Of a DNA stretch of 64,000 nt, positions 8,708-16,660 are shown piece after piece. Source of the stretch: an uncultured Acidobacteriaceae bacterium (GTDB lineage: Bacteria; Acidobacteriota; Terriglobia; Terriglobales; Acidobacteriaceae); the NCBI GenBank assembly GCA_937879855.1, contig CALFMO010000022.1, positions 1 through 64,000 on the forward strand, given 5' to 3'. A program made the translations under genes and the position numbers. Below the pieces are notes generated by a model. That model was not told the DNA's origin. It worked only from the letters and a program-made list of their open reading frames with translations, and did not search any database. Numbering within the stretch: the first letter of the stretch is position 1; each line of letters opens with the position of its first letter.

Positions 8708-9029
8708 TAACTCGCGGCCCAAAGACAATGATCCCTGCACCGATCAAAGCGATACACGCGCCCACAGTATCCCAACGGTCTGGTCGCGCACCTTCCACTG
8801 CCCACAACCAGAACAGCGATGCAGTAATGTAGACGCCGCCATAAGCGGCATAAGCCCGCCCAGCCGCACCAGTTTCAACAAGGGTTAGTAGGGAGGCAAA
8901 ACACACGAGTGAGGCGATTCCCGGGATGAACCACCAGAGTGGTTTGCCGAGCCGCAGCCACGACCAGAACGAGAAGCATCCGGCGATCTCCGCCAACGCC
9001 GCCAGGATATAGACAACCGCCGTCTTCAT
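8700..9029 (-). CDS. YnfA/UPF0060 family membrane protein
   Basis: 109 aa with four predicted helices, the full length of the UPF0060 family. AALAEIAGCFSFWSWLR, GRAYAAYGGVYI and the tail GACIALIGAGIIVFGPR are family signatures. YnfA proteins resemble small multidrug-resistance exporters and occur in metal and drug resistance clusters. The start overlaps the stop of the upstream Cys-rich gene by 4 bases and its stop overlaps the next start, so the three genes are translationally coupled. The substrate is unknown. Confidence 0.9.
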   Translation of the reverse strand: MKTAVVYILAALAEIAGCFSFWSWLRLGKPLWWFIPGIASLVCFASLLTLVETGAAGRAYAAYGGVYITASLFWLWAVEGARPDRWDTVGACIALIGAGIIVFGPRVNG

Positions 9030-9394
9030 TGCTCACACTTCGCTTCCGATATGCAGCAGCCGAGGACGGTCTTCGTCGGCACAGAGGCAACGAATTGCTC
9101 AAACAGTTCGTCAGCGGCTTTTCTTGCCGCTTCGGGCGCTGTGATCGTCAATCGAATTTCGTCAGGGTCTTCGTGCGTCTCGAAAGCCAGAAACGCACAG
9201 CATTCCTGTTCCTTGCGGACCATCTCTCGCACGCGGTCGGCCGCTTCGGGTGCGTATCGCAGATCCAGCACCAGGTCCCTCCGCTCATGGCGTCGCAGCG
9301 CATCGCGCGTCAGTTCGCCGATCCACGCCAAGCGATTCTTAAGATTATCGGCCGTCAGACTACAGGCAATCGGCCCTGTGTTGGATGATGTCAT
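9026..9394 (-). CDS. Cysteine-rich small protein, first gene of the MerR-controlled operon
   Basis: 122 aa from ATG 9394, soluble. The middle contains KEQECCAFLAFETHEDPD and the C-terminus GCCISEAKCEQ: two vicinal Cys pairs plus a single Cys, suited to binding a soft metal. I recognise the type as a hypothetical protein found beside merR-like genes but know no proved function. It is the first gene after the 19-bp-spacer promoter at 9422-9452. A metal-binding or metal-releasing helper is my inference. Confidence 0.75.
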   Translation of the reverse strand: MTSSNTGPIACSLTADNLKNRLAWIGELTRDALRRHERRDLVLDLRYAPEAADRVREMVRKEQECCAFLAFETHEDPDEIRLTITAPEAARKAADELFEQFVASVPTKTVLGCCISEAKCEQ

Positions 9395-9421
9395 GCTGGC
9401 TCGCCTCTCCCCACTCGTATG

Positions 9422-9452
9422 AATATAATCCCTCAAGTAACTTGAGGTTCAA
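9422..9452 (-). promoter_or_regulatory. MerR-type promoter with 19-bp spacer and operator
   Basis: On the minus strand: -35 TTGAAC (9447-9452), 19-base spacer, -10 TATATT (9422-9427). The spacer holds the perfect dyad CCTCAAGT-A-ACTTGAGG on the plus strand (9431-9447). An over-long 19-20 bp spacer with a central dyad is the defining feature of promoters untwisted by MerR-family activators. The half-sites are the same as in SoxR boxes, one base shorter overall. It drives the Cys-rich/YnfA/MerT-like operon, with the divergent MerR gene at 9479. Confidence 0.85.
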
Positions 9453-9478
9453 GGGCTAACTTTGAGGTGGATTACGCC

Positions 9479-9907
9479 ATGTCAGGTTTCAAGATTGGCA
9501 CGCTGGCGAAGCAGACTGGAACCAGCGTTCCGACGATCCGTTACTACGAAGAGATCCGCCTGTTGCGGCGGGCAGAGCGTCAGGCTGGGGGACAGCGCGT
9601 CTATAAGGTAGAAGACGTAAACCGCTTGACGTTGATCCGCCGGTGCCGTGACTTCGGGTTTTCGATCGAGCAGGTGAGATTGCTGATCGCCATCATGCAG
9701 GGCCAAACACGATCCTGCATGGACGCACGCGATCTGGCCCAGCAGCATCTGACCGCCGTGCGGAACAAAGTCAGGGAGATGCGTGTGCTGGAGCGCAATC
9801 TTGCGGCCTTCGTGGCAGCGTGCGATTCAGCGTGCGCCGGTGGACCAGGGCCTGACTGTGTAATCCTCGAGGACCTTGGCGGGGCCACTAAAAAAGGTAT
9901 GTTCTGA
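9479..9907 (+). CDS. MerR-family metal-responsive regulator
   Basis: 142 aa; ATG 9479 is preceded by gaggtgg. The N-terminal winged helix reads FKIGTLAKQTGTSVPTIRYY and the dimerisation helix follows. Cysteines in RSCMDARD and in the C-terminal ACDSACAGGPGPDC loop match the position of metal ligands in MerR/ZntR/CueR relatives, although spacing differs from each. It is divergent from a three-gene metal operon whose promoter has the 19-bp spacer and dyad this family needs, so that operon is its evident target. The inducing metal is not certain; the target genes favour a soft metal such as Hg(II). Confidence 0.9.
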   Translation: MSGFKIGTLAKQTGTSVPTIRYYEEIRLLRRAERQAGGQRVYKVEDVNRLTLIRRCRDFGFSIEQVRLLIAIMQGQTRSCMDARDLAQQHLTAVRNKVREMRVLERNLAAFVAACDSACAGGPGPDCVILEDLGGATKKGMF

Positions 9908-9927
9908 CTCCCAAAAACCCTGCGAGA

Positions 9928-9966
9928 GCCGCCCGGAGCTGTGCTGCGCTACGACGGGCGGCTCCT
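9928..9966 (+). terminator. Strong 10-bp hairpin after the MerR gene
   Basis: GAGCCGCCCG (9928-9937) and CGGGCGGCTC (9957-9966) pair perfectly around a 19-base loop, 20 bases after the stop codon. There is no T-run, so it may act as an RNA-stability or Rho-assisted end. Confidence 0.5.
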
Positions 9967-10020
9967 AGCCCCTCAGCTTGCCCTCACATTGTACCTGCTT
10001 GCCCTTGCTATCATGGTCGC

Positions 10021-10776
10021 GTGTCCGGGGCCAAACTCTCTCTCTTGATCGCTGTGTTCTTCTTCACGAGCGTGATTAGCGTCGTGACTGGCAGCACGTC
10101 TTTGATCACAGTTCCAGTCATGATCGCATTGGGCATCGAAGCACACGTTGCAGTTGCAACGAACATGCCGGCTTTGACGTTTATGAGCGTGGGTGGCTCG
10201 TTGCCGTTCGTCGGTAGGGGCGTACTCAGCCGCAGCCGGCTCCTGCCCTCGATCGCTCTCACGATCCTCGGTTCTGGATTGGGCGCATTACTATTGCTCC
10301 GTGTCCCGCTCAAGGCTCTCCAAATCACAATCGCTGTTGCGATGATCGGCGTTGCCGTTTTTTCCATGCTGAATAAGAACTTGGGACGAGCTAGTCATGA
10401 CGCTCCCTCGTCACACGTCGGGATAATTACCGGGTACGCGGCCACATTCCTTCTGGCAATTTATGGCGGCTTTTTCAGCGGCGGTTACGTCACGATGCTC
10501 ACTGCGGCCTTTGTACTGCTTTTCGGAATGACTTTCCTTCAAGCCGTGGCGACCACGAAGGTCATCAACGTGTTTTCATCGGGAGTTGCCACAGTAGTGT
10601 TTATTTGGCGAGGTGTCGTGGATTTGAGGCTTGGTATCGTCCTTGGAGGCTTCATGTTTCTGGGCGCGCTGCTGGGAAGCCGCATCGCTTTGTTCCTCAG
10701 CGCAGTCTGGCTGCGGCGCATATTCATTGCGGCGGTCCTCGGTCTTGCAGTCAAGTTGCTATTGCCCGTGCATTGA
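10021..10776 (+). CDS. TSUP (TauE/SafE-like) anion exporter
   Basis: 251 aa, start GTG 10021, with about seven to eight helices and the internal two-fold repeat of TSUP carriers. GSTSLITVPVMIALGIEAHVAVATNM near the start is the first repeat; GGFFSGGYVTMLTAAFVLLFGMTFLQAVATTKVINVFSS is split over the equivalent second repeat. Family members export sulfite, sulfonates or other organic anions. Its place near thiol and metal genes fits sulfite or sulfur handling, but the substrate is not proved. Confidence 0.85.
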   Translation: MSGAKLSLLIAVFFFTSVISVVTGSTSLITVPVMIALGIEAHVAVATNMPALTFMSVGGSLPFVGRGVLSRSRLLPSIALTILGSGLGALLLLRVPLKALQITIAVAMIGVAVFSMLNKNLGRASHDAPSSHVGIITGYAATFLLAIYGGFFSGGYVTMLTAAFVLLFGMTFLQAVATTKVINVFSSGVATVVFIWRGVVDLRLGIVLGGFMFLGALLGSRIALFLSAVWLRRIFIAAVLGLAVKLLLPVH

Positions 10777-10808
10777 AACGCCGTCAAATTAGCCTTTTTA
10801 CCGATCCG

Positions 10809-11111
10809 TCAATCGCCGGGGTTTGTAAGCGCATGAAGAAGATAGCCTGCGGGAAATAGCGTGAGACCAAAGACAGCAGATACGAAATCGAGATAATGAC
10901 CAACGCTGTGCTTCGCTCCCCAATGCATCCACGGAAATAGCTGCAGCCCTTCGGAGACGTGAGCGAGGACAACTACCACTAGGCACGCCGCTCCGACCAA
11001 CTGAAGGAAACAGCTCAGCGATTTTCCTCTAAGGAACAAGACAGCCGAACCGGAAAGCAGCGCGCCCGCCGGTAGAAACGCGATTAAGGCTTTAAGTAAT
11101 GTGCTGTTCAT
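10809..11111 (-). CDS. Small conserved membrane protein, unknown function
   Basis: 100 aa with three clear helices (about residues 5-25, 33-52 and 75-95). The segment SEGLQLFPWMHWGAKHSVGHYLD between helices 2 and 3 has several His and Trp residues that could bind a metal. I recognise the pattern as a recurrent hypothetical protein but know no function. It is divergent from the second MerR gene. There is no good ribosome site in front of the ATG. Confidence 0.75.
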   Translation of the reverse strand: MNSTLLKALIAFLPAGALLSGSAVLFLRGKSLSCFLQLVGAACLVVVVLAHVSEGLQLFPWMHWGAKHSVGHYLDFVSAVFGLTLFPAGYLLHALTNPGD

Positions 11112-11167
11112 AGGAGGTTGTCATAAGCGAATCGTCGCGTTTATCAAAATCATAATCCAAAAAACAC

Positions 11168-11199
11168 TTGACCTTGGATACGATTCCAAGCTCGATAAT
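11168..11199 (+). promoter_or_regulatory. Second MerR-type promoter, 20-bp spacer
   Basis: TTGACC (11168-11173), 20 bases, GATAAT (11194-11199), 19 bases before the second MerR start codon. The spacer contains the dyad CTTGGA/TCCAAG. Spacing and symmetry fit an autoregulated MerR promoter that drives the MerR-monooxygenase pair. Confidence 0.65.
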
Positions 11200-11217
11200 G
11201 TTTACTTCGAGGATCAC

Positions 11218-11694
11218 ATGTCGTCTCAGAAATTAACGGTCAGCCAACTTGCTCGTATCGCCGGGGTTGGGCCGGACAGTATCCGCCACTATGAGCGAAT
11301 TGGACTTGTGCCGAAAGGGGAGCGATCTCCCGCCGGGTACCGGCTCTGGAGTGCGCGAGAAGTCCAGTATCTCAAGTGGGTAGCCTCGGCAAAACGAGCA
11401 GGTTTCACGCTTCACGAGCTGGCAAAAATCTTTCGGATGTACCGCGCTGGAACTGCCCCCTGTCGCACGGTTCGAGATCTCCTCCAGCAGAAACTCGCTG
11501 ATCTGGATCGGGAGGTTGACGAACTTTCGAATCTGCGCACCCAGCTGAGACGAGTGTTCGGTCGATGGGAAGGACGATTGCGCCGAGCCTCGTCCGGCGA
11601 CTTTGTACCGCTGTTTGATGACCTGCACGACGTGCCCGTCAAGCAATCAACCACCGCTTTGAGCCGAAAAAACCGCAAAGGAGGAAAGCCATGA
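11218..11694 (+). CDS. MerR-family regulator
   Basis: 158 aa from ATG 11218. The HTH is LTVSQLARIAGVGPDSIRHY with wing PAGYRLWSAREVQYL. A Cys in TAPCRTVRDLL lies where metal-sensing MerR proteins have their first ligand, but there is no C-terminal Cys loop, so metal sensing is uncertain. It overlaps the following monooxygenase gene by 4 bases (ATGA), making a two-gene operon behind a promoter with the MerR-type long spacer. The basic C-terminal tail (SRKNRKGGKP) is unusual. Confidence 0.85.
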   Translation: MSSQKLTVSQLARIAGVGPDSIRHYERIGLVPKGERSPAGYRLWSAREVQYLKWVASAKRAGFTLHELAKIFRMYRAGTAPCRTVRDLLQQKLADLDREVDELSNLRTQLRRVFGRWEGRLRRASSGDFVPLFDDLHDVPVKQSTTALSRKNRKGGKP

Positions 11695-12020
11695 TTTACG
11701 CTCTGGTAACTTTTCATGTTCTGCCGTCCAAGGTCCCCGAGTTCGAATCTCTTCATCGCGCACTAGCGCGATTTATCAGCGCTCAACCTGGATGCATTTC
11801 GGTAAGAGTTCACCGATCGCTGAAGAACCCTCATCAGGAGTATGTGGTGTACGGCATATGGGAAAGCAAAGAGGTATGGGAGCGCGCGCATCAGACCGCG
11901 GAGTTTAAGACACAGTTCCAGAATCTACCGATCGAGCGGCACACGCTGTCAAGCGCGAGCTTCTTTGAGGTGGCTTATGCCTACCAAGGAGGAGAAGTTG
12001 CCTCGCATGTTGAAATCTAA
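11691..12020 (+). CDS. Antibiotic biosynthesis monooxygenase (ABM)-like protein
   Basis: 109 aa dimeric alpha-beta-barrel type. YALVTFHVLPSKVPEF, QPGCISVRVHRS and VVYGIWESKEVWERAH are the usual ABM strands and helix. Family members include quinone-forming monooxygenases, haem-degrading enzymes and many proteins of unknown role. The start is embedded in the stop of the MerR gene (ATGA), so the two are co-translated. Its 3' end overlaps the convergent gene at 11949-12359 by 72 bases. Confidence 0.85.
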   Translation: MIYALVTFHVLPSKVPEFESLHRALARFISAQPGCISVRVHRSLKNPHQEYVVYGIWESKEVWERAHQTAEFKTQFQNLPIERHTLSSASFFEVAYAYQGGEVASHVEI

Positions 12021-12359
12021 AATGGAGAACCACTTCGGAGTGACCAGCCTGCATGTCGTGGCGGCCGGCGGCGATAACGAGCCAATATCGGTCGTGTCGC
12101 CAGTATGGTGGTCGTCAATCTGAAAACGAAGGAATTCATGAATTGCCTTTAGCGCGTCCGGTTGTTTTGTCTTAATCCGTACCCTTCCTCCCGCTGGTAA
12201 CTCTTCAAAACTGTAAGAAATCTCAGCGCGTTTTTCTTTCATCACAGGTACCCCGGGTGGCACCTGGTCATGGACGAACATGGGAATGGAGAATTCCCCA
12301 TTAGAGAACATCGTGGCAATGTGCTTCAACAAGAAAGGCGGTCGCACTACTGTAACCAT
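11949..12359 (-). CDS. Conserved unknown domain, ends possibly altered
   Basis: 136 aa. The core MFSNGEFSIPMFVHDQ, PPGVPVMKEKRAEISYSFE and KAIHEFLRFQIDDHHTGD is a family I recognise as hypothetical, often exported and His-rich and found near metal resistance genes; its function is unknown. Usual members have a longer N-terminus with a signal peptide and stop soon after the HHTGD motif. Here the signal peptide is absent, and about 45 extra residues run into the antisense of the ABM gene. Both ends may thus be truncated or rearranged. Confidence 0.55.
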   Translation of the reverse strand: MVTVVRPPFLLKHIATMFSNGEFSIPMFVHDQVPPGVPVMKEKRAEISYSFEELPAGGRVRIKTKQPDALKAIHEFLRFQIDDHHTGDTTDIGSLSPPAATTCRLVTPKWFSILDFNMRGNFSSLVGISHLKEARA

Positions 12360-12771
12360 CTCGCGAGATCTCCAAAGCTTGCAGGCTGAGACTGCGATGG
12401 AAGCTGCAATACGTTCGCAAAGACGAGAGGTCGCCTGAGGGGCTCCTCTCCTCGTTCGACCAACTCGTCAGAACGGAGCGATTCTCTCCAAATCTGGGTC
12501 CGATTTGGGTCCGGTAAGCCGGGTCAAAGAATTCCTTAGAGGATCAAGAACGGGCTGTCAGTGACCGTTGAAATCCAATAAGTTGCACCTCGTTGTTGCC
12601 CTGTCACGGCACGGTCAGATGGAACGGCAGGGAGCGGGAGGACACGAGAGGGAACCGGGCAATATCAGTGGGCACGTTTTTCTGTTAACACGTTGCGTCA
12701 TCATTGCTAATGGGATGATCCGCCGCCTCTACCAGAGCAGCCGGGTATAAGAGGAGCAAGGAGGTGTTCCC
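12360..12771. other. 412-bp stretch without a convincing gene
   Basis: Between the conserved unknown gene and the IS110 remnant. No protein family is recognisable on either strand. The last 200 bases (from about 12560) are probably the left end of the IS110 element. A good ribosome site (gcaaggaggtg) precedes the transposase ATG. No clear inverted repeats, as expected for IS110 elements. Confidence 0.6.
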
Positions 12772-13221
12772 ATGCAGCTACACACGATCGGCATTGATCT
12801 CGGCAAGACAGTCTTTCATCTGGTTGGGCTTAACCCGCGCGGCGAGGTTGTGGTGCGCAAGAAGTTTTCACGCAAACAACTGTTGCTCTTCACTGCGAAC
12901 CTGCAGGTTGAATTGATTGGCATGGAAGCCTGCGGAGGGTCGCACTTTCTGGGGCGGGCTCTGAGAGAGCAGGGTCATGAGGTACGGCTGATGCCGGCGC
13001 AGTATGTAAAGCCGTATGTAAAGACGAACAAGAGCGACTACATTGATGCTGAAGCGATTGCGGAGGCAGTCGGGCGGCCGAAGATGCGCTTCGTACCGAT
13101 CAAGAGCGATGACCAACTGGATCTGCAGTCCTTGCATCGGGTAGGCGATGGCAACGGCATTGGCTTCGAATGCTTCACGACCAGCACGCGTTGGAAACGC
13201 TCCTCTCGTTTTTCAAGTTGA
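12772..13221 (+). mobile_element. IS110-family transposase, 5' fragment
   Basis: Residues 1-123 are a good IS110 N-terminal DEDD catalytic domain: TIGIDLGKTVFHLVGL (first Asp), IGMEACGGSHFLGRAL (Glu) and KTNKSDYIDAEAIAEAV (Asp pair), ending DQLDLQSLHRV. After about 13140 the sequence no longer matches and the frame stops at 13221. The C-terminal transposase_20 domain with its catalytic Ser is missing, so this is an inactive remnant. A full IS110 transposase has about 340-400 residues. Confidence 0.85.
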
Positions 13222-13306
13222 GCGACACGGAGAACTCTCTTATGTCGCAGTTGAGAAGGAGTGACCCCCGCGTTCGGAGGCCGCTGCACCATCCTTAAGC
13301 CTCTGG

Positions 13307-13594
13307 ATGTTCACTGTCGAGCAGGTGCAACGAATTGCTGGGTCCGACCGAGCTGCGCAGGCATCCGTCGCGCTTTGGGCGTTCCTACATGGAGCCGCGA
13401 CGCTAGAAGCCGCTCAAGTGTTAGGCGAGATCAAACCGGCAAGCGGGCTCGAATTTGGGTTTGAGGCGTGGTTGATGGCTGTTTCTACGCGCCGGAAGCC
13501 AATAGTTGTGCTCCGAGTCAAGCCCACGAAAAAGAGGGCAAACAACAAAGTGCCTGCACGTGAAAGGTCGGCGCGAAGCGGCAGTTTCGAGTAG
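13307..13594 (+). pseudogene. Orphan C-terminal domain of a TetR-type regulator
   Basis: 95 codons. VALWAFLHGAATLEAAQVLG followed by GLEFGFEAWL resembles the ligand-domain tail (WHG type) of TetR repressors. No HTH domain is found upstream in any frame; the preceding DNA belongs to the IS110 scar. The basic tail after residue 65 is probably read-through. Likely a gene whose front was lost when the neighbouring element was rearranged. Confidence 0.5.
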
Positions 13595-13599
13595 TAGGG

Positions 13600-13676
13600 A
13601 AGAACAATACCCAGGTCTTGCCTTGAGTGCGTGTTTGGTTTTTTAGCCAGCCACGTTGATGTCTCAGCGCCATCAT
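13600..13676 (-). pseudogene. Start of a second integrase gene, decayed
   Basis: On the minus strand, ATGATG at about 13676, preceded by ggagag, opens MALRHQRGWLK and GKTWVLFF, the characteristic first residues of acidobacterial-type tyrosine recombinases. After about 26 codons no integrase sequence can be followed in any frame. It suggests an older integrated element nested in the island. Confidence 0.5.
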
Positions 13677-14399
13677 CTTCTCTCCTTGGTAAAGCGAATG
13701 CTGTACGGATTGTCCAACATTCTGAAGCGTGAGACACGAGAGCGGCGACAAGAATCCAAGACTGCAGATCAACAGGGGCAGCGTTAGTTTTGTCCGATGA
13801 AATGGCGCGGACGGGATGAGATCGGTCCCTACGCAATTGTCTGCCGCACACCACTGACGGTGTCCGTTTGCCGACAACACTCTCAGAAACTTCCATCGGC
13901 ACCCTCCTTTAGAGAAACGCTTCGCCGAACGCATCTTTAATAGAGAGATCACTGCCTCGGGGCTGCACTGACTACTAGGGCACTGGCCGAGGGTTGCCAG
14001 TCCCGTTTGAAATCGTCTTTGTGCTTCATTGCCGAGATCGCCAAATCCCCCCTTTTCCAGAGTTTTGGTTCAAGACTCGCGGTACAAGAACGGTGCAACG
14101 AAAGTTCGTTCTTTATGGTTCTTAGCTGTTCTTTACAGGGCGTTGCGTTGCGACCGCTGCCTTGTAATTACACGTGATCCAGCCTGTCAGCGCACTTTCA
14201 CGGCGATTCCATCCGGGAACTCATGAGCAGGAACAGCAATCGAATGAATTCGAGGGAATCCGCTTCTAACCCCTTGAGAGGCGAATTAGTGAGATGAACA
14301 AATGTTTGACTTTGGTGCATCTCACAAGCATGTTCAGAATTCACTCAGGCGTTCCTGGAGACTCGAAGGCGAGCAACCTTTGGTCTCATGAGCAATGGT
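13677..14399. other. 720-bp stretch without a recognisable gene
   Basis: Open frames here are short and have no recognisable domain. The only structure I see is the inverted-copy segment at about 14283-14317, listed separately. The stretch lies between integrase debris and the end of the VirB10-like gene. Confidence 0.55.
14283..14317 (+). repeat. Inverted copy of the VirB9-like gene's 5' end
   Basis: The plus strand here reads GTGAGATGAACAAATGTTTG, then a similar 15 bases (encoding MNKCLTLVHL). This nearly matches the minus strand around 16636-16671, where the VirB9-like gene starts MNKCLSLVYL. The two arms point at each other and bracket the VirB10-like and VirB9-like genes. This looks like a relic of duplication and inversion; similarity fades after about 35 bases. 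Confidence 0.6.
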
Positions 14400-15734
14400 C
14401 TACTGCGCTGCTTGGTTGCTTGTGGCCGATTGGTTTAGCTCCTGTTGCAACTGGAGCAACTGGCGCAGTTGGTCAGCATTGGACGAGTTGGAGGTCGGAC
14501 TGTTTCGGGGGCTTGTTTGCGTCGAAGGTTGCTTGGACTTGGGTGTTTGTTCAAGGAGCACATAGATGGGCGCCCCAGCCGAAACCGTCACCACGATCTG
14601 CTGGTTTACTGCCAATCGAGAAACCTCTTCGTCTCCGGTTTCGCCGATATTATTGCTGACTCGCTCTCGCATCAGATCGGATTCGTTCAGCGGCTGGCTT
14701 AGACTGCCTTGTCCCACGAACATTGCGCCAGCTTGGCCGATTCCGGACAGCGATCTGACTAGGACGTTCTTTCCCGTGTTCTTGCCCGAAACTTTTCCTT
14801 TCAGCGGCCGCAAATCCAAATCCGTCGCAGCAGCTTCGATCGGAACAGACGCGCCATCGGGCATCAACAAAGAATCAAACTGCAGGTCCATATACCCTGA
14901 CCGGTTTGCATCCCTGATATGGCCGACCGCTTTGGCTCCCGCAGGAACAATGATTTCTCCATCGCGCTCATAGTTGTACTCGATCACTGCTAGAACTGGC
15001 ACTCGTGCAGCCGTGCTTGCAGCCGATTCCAAGCGGGCCCGTAAGCGTGTACCCGTCGCCAAGCCCAATCCCAGTTGCGGCGCTGCCTCACCGACGGTCT
15101 GAAAACCGGCAGGGCTTGCCGAGGCTTTTCGCACATATATTAGCGAAGGTTTCTCCATGGCCTCGCGCTCTGCCTTACCCACGTCGGAAGTCTCAACACT
15201 CGAGCCTGGTTGATAAGGTGGTGCCTGCCATGCCTGGTCGCCAAAAGGTGGTATCGAACCCAGCGTTCCCGCTCCATTCGTCTTTCCTGTCTGCGAAGCA
15301 TTCGATTCCGAACGAATTACAGTTCGCTGCAGGTCTCGTTCATTCAGAAAACCTTGGTGCGTTTCCTTCGTTGCAGGGCGTCCGGAATCGGTAATTGGGA
15401 ACAGGCTCTTGTCGTTGCCCTCGTTGCTGGCTTGCCCCGTCGACTCGTCGTTAGTGATTGCACCACGACTCTTTGCCTTCTCTGGCCCCCCTCGATGTGG
15501 CATGGAGATAGCAACGAAGATCAGAAGCGCTGTCACGACCGCGCCCGCGCCGATGATTACGAATCGGTTTTGTTGGATCTGCTGCTTCGCTCTCTGCTTG
15601 GCCCTGGTTGCAAACTCCGGTGCGGCGACAGGGGCTAGCGGAGGGATGGGCACACTGCTCAGGAATTCATTTTCGTCTGGCTCCTGCATTAATGCGGCGT
15701 TGCCGTTGTCACTGTGTCCGTTGGGGCGAGTCAC
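14400..15734 (-). CDS. VirB10/TrbI-like T4SS core protein
   Basis: 444 aa. A short cytoplasmic N-terminus is followed by one membrane helix (about residues 58-78, VIIGAGAVVTALLIFVAIS), a linker rich in Gly, Ser and Pro, and a beta-barrel domain from about residue 230 with GTRLRARLESAASTAARVPV, EIIVPAGAKAVGHI and the conserved tail VNQQIVVTVSAGAPIYVLLE. VirB10 spans both membranes and forms the outer-membrane core with VirB9. Last gene of a four-gene leftward operon; its start overlaps the VirB9-like stop by 4 bases. Other essential T4SS parts (VirB4, B6, B8, B11, D4) are absent from the window, so conjugation from this locus alone is unlikely. Confidence 0.82.
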   Translation of the reverse strand: MTRPNGHSDNGNAALMQEPDENEFLSSVPIPPLAPVAAPEFATRAKQRAKQQIQQNRFVIIGAGAVVTALLIFVAISMPHRGGPEKAKSRGAITNDESTGQASNEGNDKSLFPITDSGRPATKETHQGFLNERDLQRTVIRSESNASQTGKTNGAGTLGSIPPFGDQAWQAPPYQPGSSVETSDVGKAEREAMEKPSLIYVRKASASPAGFQTVGEAAPQLGLGLATGTRLRARLESAASTAARVPVLAVIEYNYERDGEIIVPAGAKAVGHIRDANRSGYMDLQFDSLLMPDGASVPIEAAATDLDLRPLKGKVSGKNTGKNVLVRSLSGIGQAGAMFVGQGSLSQPLNESDLMRERVSNNIGETGDEEVSRLAVNQQIVVTVSAGAPIYVLLEQTPKSKQPSTQTSPRNSPTSNSSNADQLRQLLQLQQELNQSATSNQAAQ

Positions 15735-16660
15735 TTTGCACCTCCCGTTACCGCGGCAACAAACGCGATCGGCGCCAAGACTGGACGATCGACCTCTTCT
15801 GCTTGGGCAACTGCCAGTAGCAACCTTTCGCTGGATTCTTTGAAACTGGGTCGTTCGAACACGACCACTCCATCGGCCCTGGCGCCAGGTGCGAGCTTGC
15901 GCGTGGTCATCCAGTAATTCTTGATCGCGACCGGTTCGGCCTTGATCGCCTTCCGATGCTTGTCTCTCGATGTCCCGGTAAGCTGTATCTGCGGTGGCAG
16001 CACTTCGATTGTCCGTGCAGAAGCGTTAAGAACAGCGAAAGGGAGGGCCATCTGCTGATCCTTCTCCGTCGTCTGTCCAACCGCAACCCGCAACAGCTTG
16101 CCTTCCCAATGCGGATTTTCAAGCCGTTGCGCCTTTAGCAGTTGTCGCTCTTGGCTGGTGGGTTTCTCTGGGGGAGCGGCGGCGGGCGGGTCTTCTGGCG
16201 CAACATTCTTTGTTTCGCCGACCGCAAAGCTGGTATGAGCTGAAGTGATTAGAAAACTGTGCGGACGCTCGCAGTTGAGGACGTAATCAACTACTTCGCT
16301 ATGGTCTGATTTTCCTTGGCTCACCAGGCTAAGTGAGATTTCATGCCCGCCTTTGGTCGTGATCAGTGCGTTGGTTTGCGCGGGTTTTGAGCTGGTTGCC
16401 TTGAAAAACACAAGTTGCGGCTCGGCTTCGGAGTGTTCCGCCTTAAAGGCTCCCGGATCACCCAAGACAACCGAACTCACCTCCTCCAGCACCCGAACCG
16501 AGCTGACATATCCCGGCCGCACGTGCAGGACCAAGACCTGTTCCGGATCAATACTCAGGTTCACGATTCGTGCCTGCGGCAACTCGGTTTGCGCCGACGC
16601 CAGGTGGAAGGGCAGCAAACAGGTCGTTATCAGATACACCAAACTCAAACATTTGTTCAT
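15731..16660 (-). CDS. VirB9/TrbG-like exported protein
   Basis: 309 aa with signal peptide (cleavage near ASA-Q at residue 24). Residues about 30-130 form a beta-rich domain (VLVLHVRPGYVSSVRV, TNALITTKGGHEISLSL) like the N-terminal domain of VirB9/TrbG. The second half (PFAVLNASARTIEVLPPQIQ) looks like the C-terminal beta-sandwich. It is coupled by a 4-base overlap to the VirB10-like gene, which supports the pairing. The match to VirB9 is moderate, so a divergent secretion role is possible. Confidence 0.7.
   Translation of the reverse strand: MNKCLSLVYLITTCLLPFHLASAQTELPQARIVNLSIDPEQVLVLHVRPGYVSSVRVLEEVSSVVLGDPGAFKAEHSEAEPQLVFFKATSSKPAQTNALITTKGGHEISLSLVSQGKSDHSEVVDYVLNCERPHSFLITSAHTSFAVGETKNVAPEDPPAAAPPEKPTSQERQLLKAQRLENPHWEGKLLRVAVGQTTEKDQQMALPFAVLNASARTIEVLPPQIQLTGTSRDKHRKAIKAEPVAIKNYWMTTRKLAPGARADGVVVFERPSFKESSERLLLAVAQAEEVDRPVLAPIAFVAAVTGGAK

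Noticed and set aside
12772..13221. A working IS110 insertion
   Set aside because: Only the DEDD N-terminal domain is present; the C-terminal Ser-containing domain is missing and no second copy is in the window.
13038..13292. A small basic protein gene on the minus strand
   Set aside because: The frame contains RHKRVLRVAQLEKREERF, but it overlaps the IS110 fragment in antisense and lacks the usual start and end of known small basic proteins.
14029..14226. A 65-codon plus-strand open frame
   Set aside because: No ribosome site, no recognisable domain and unlikely residue composition; probably chance.
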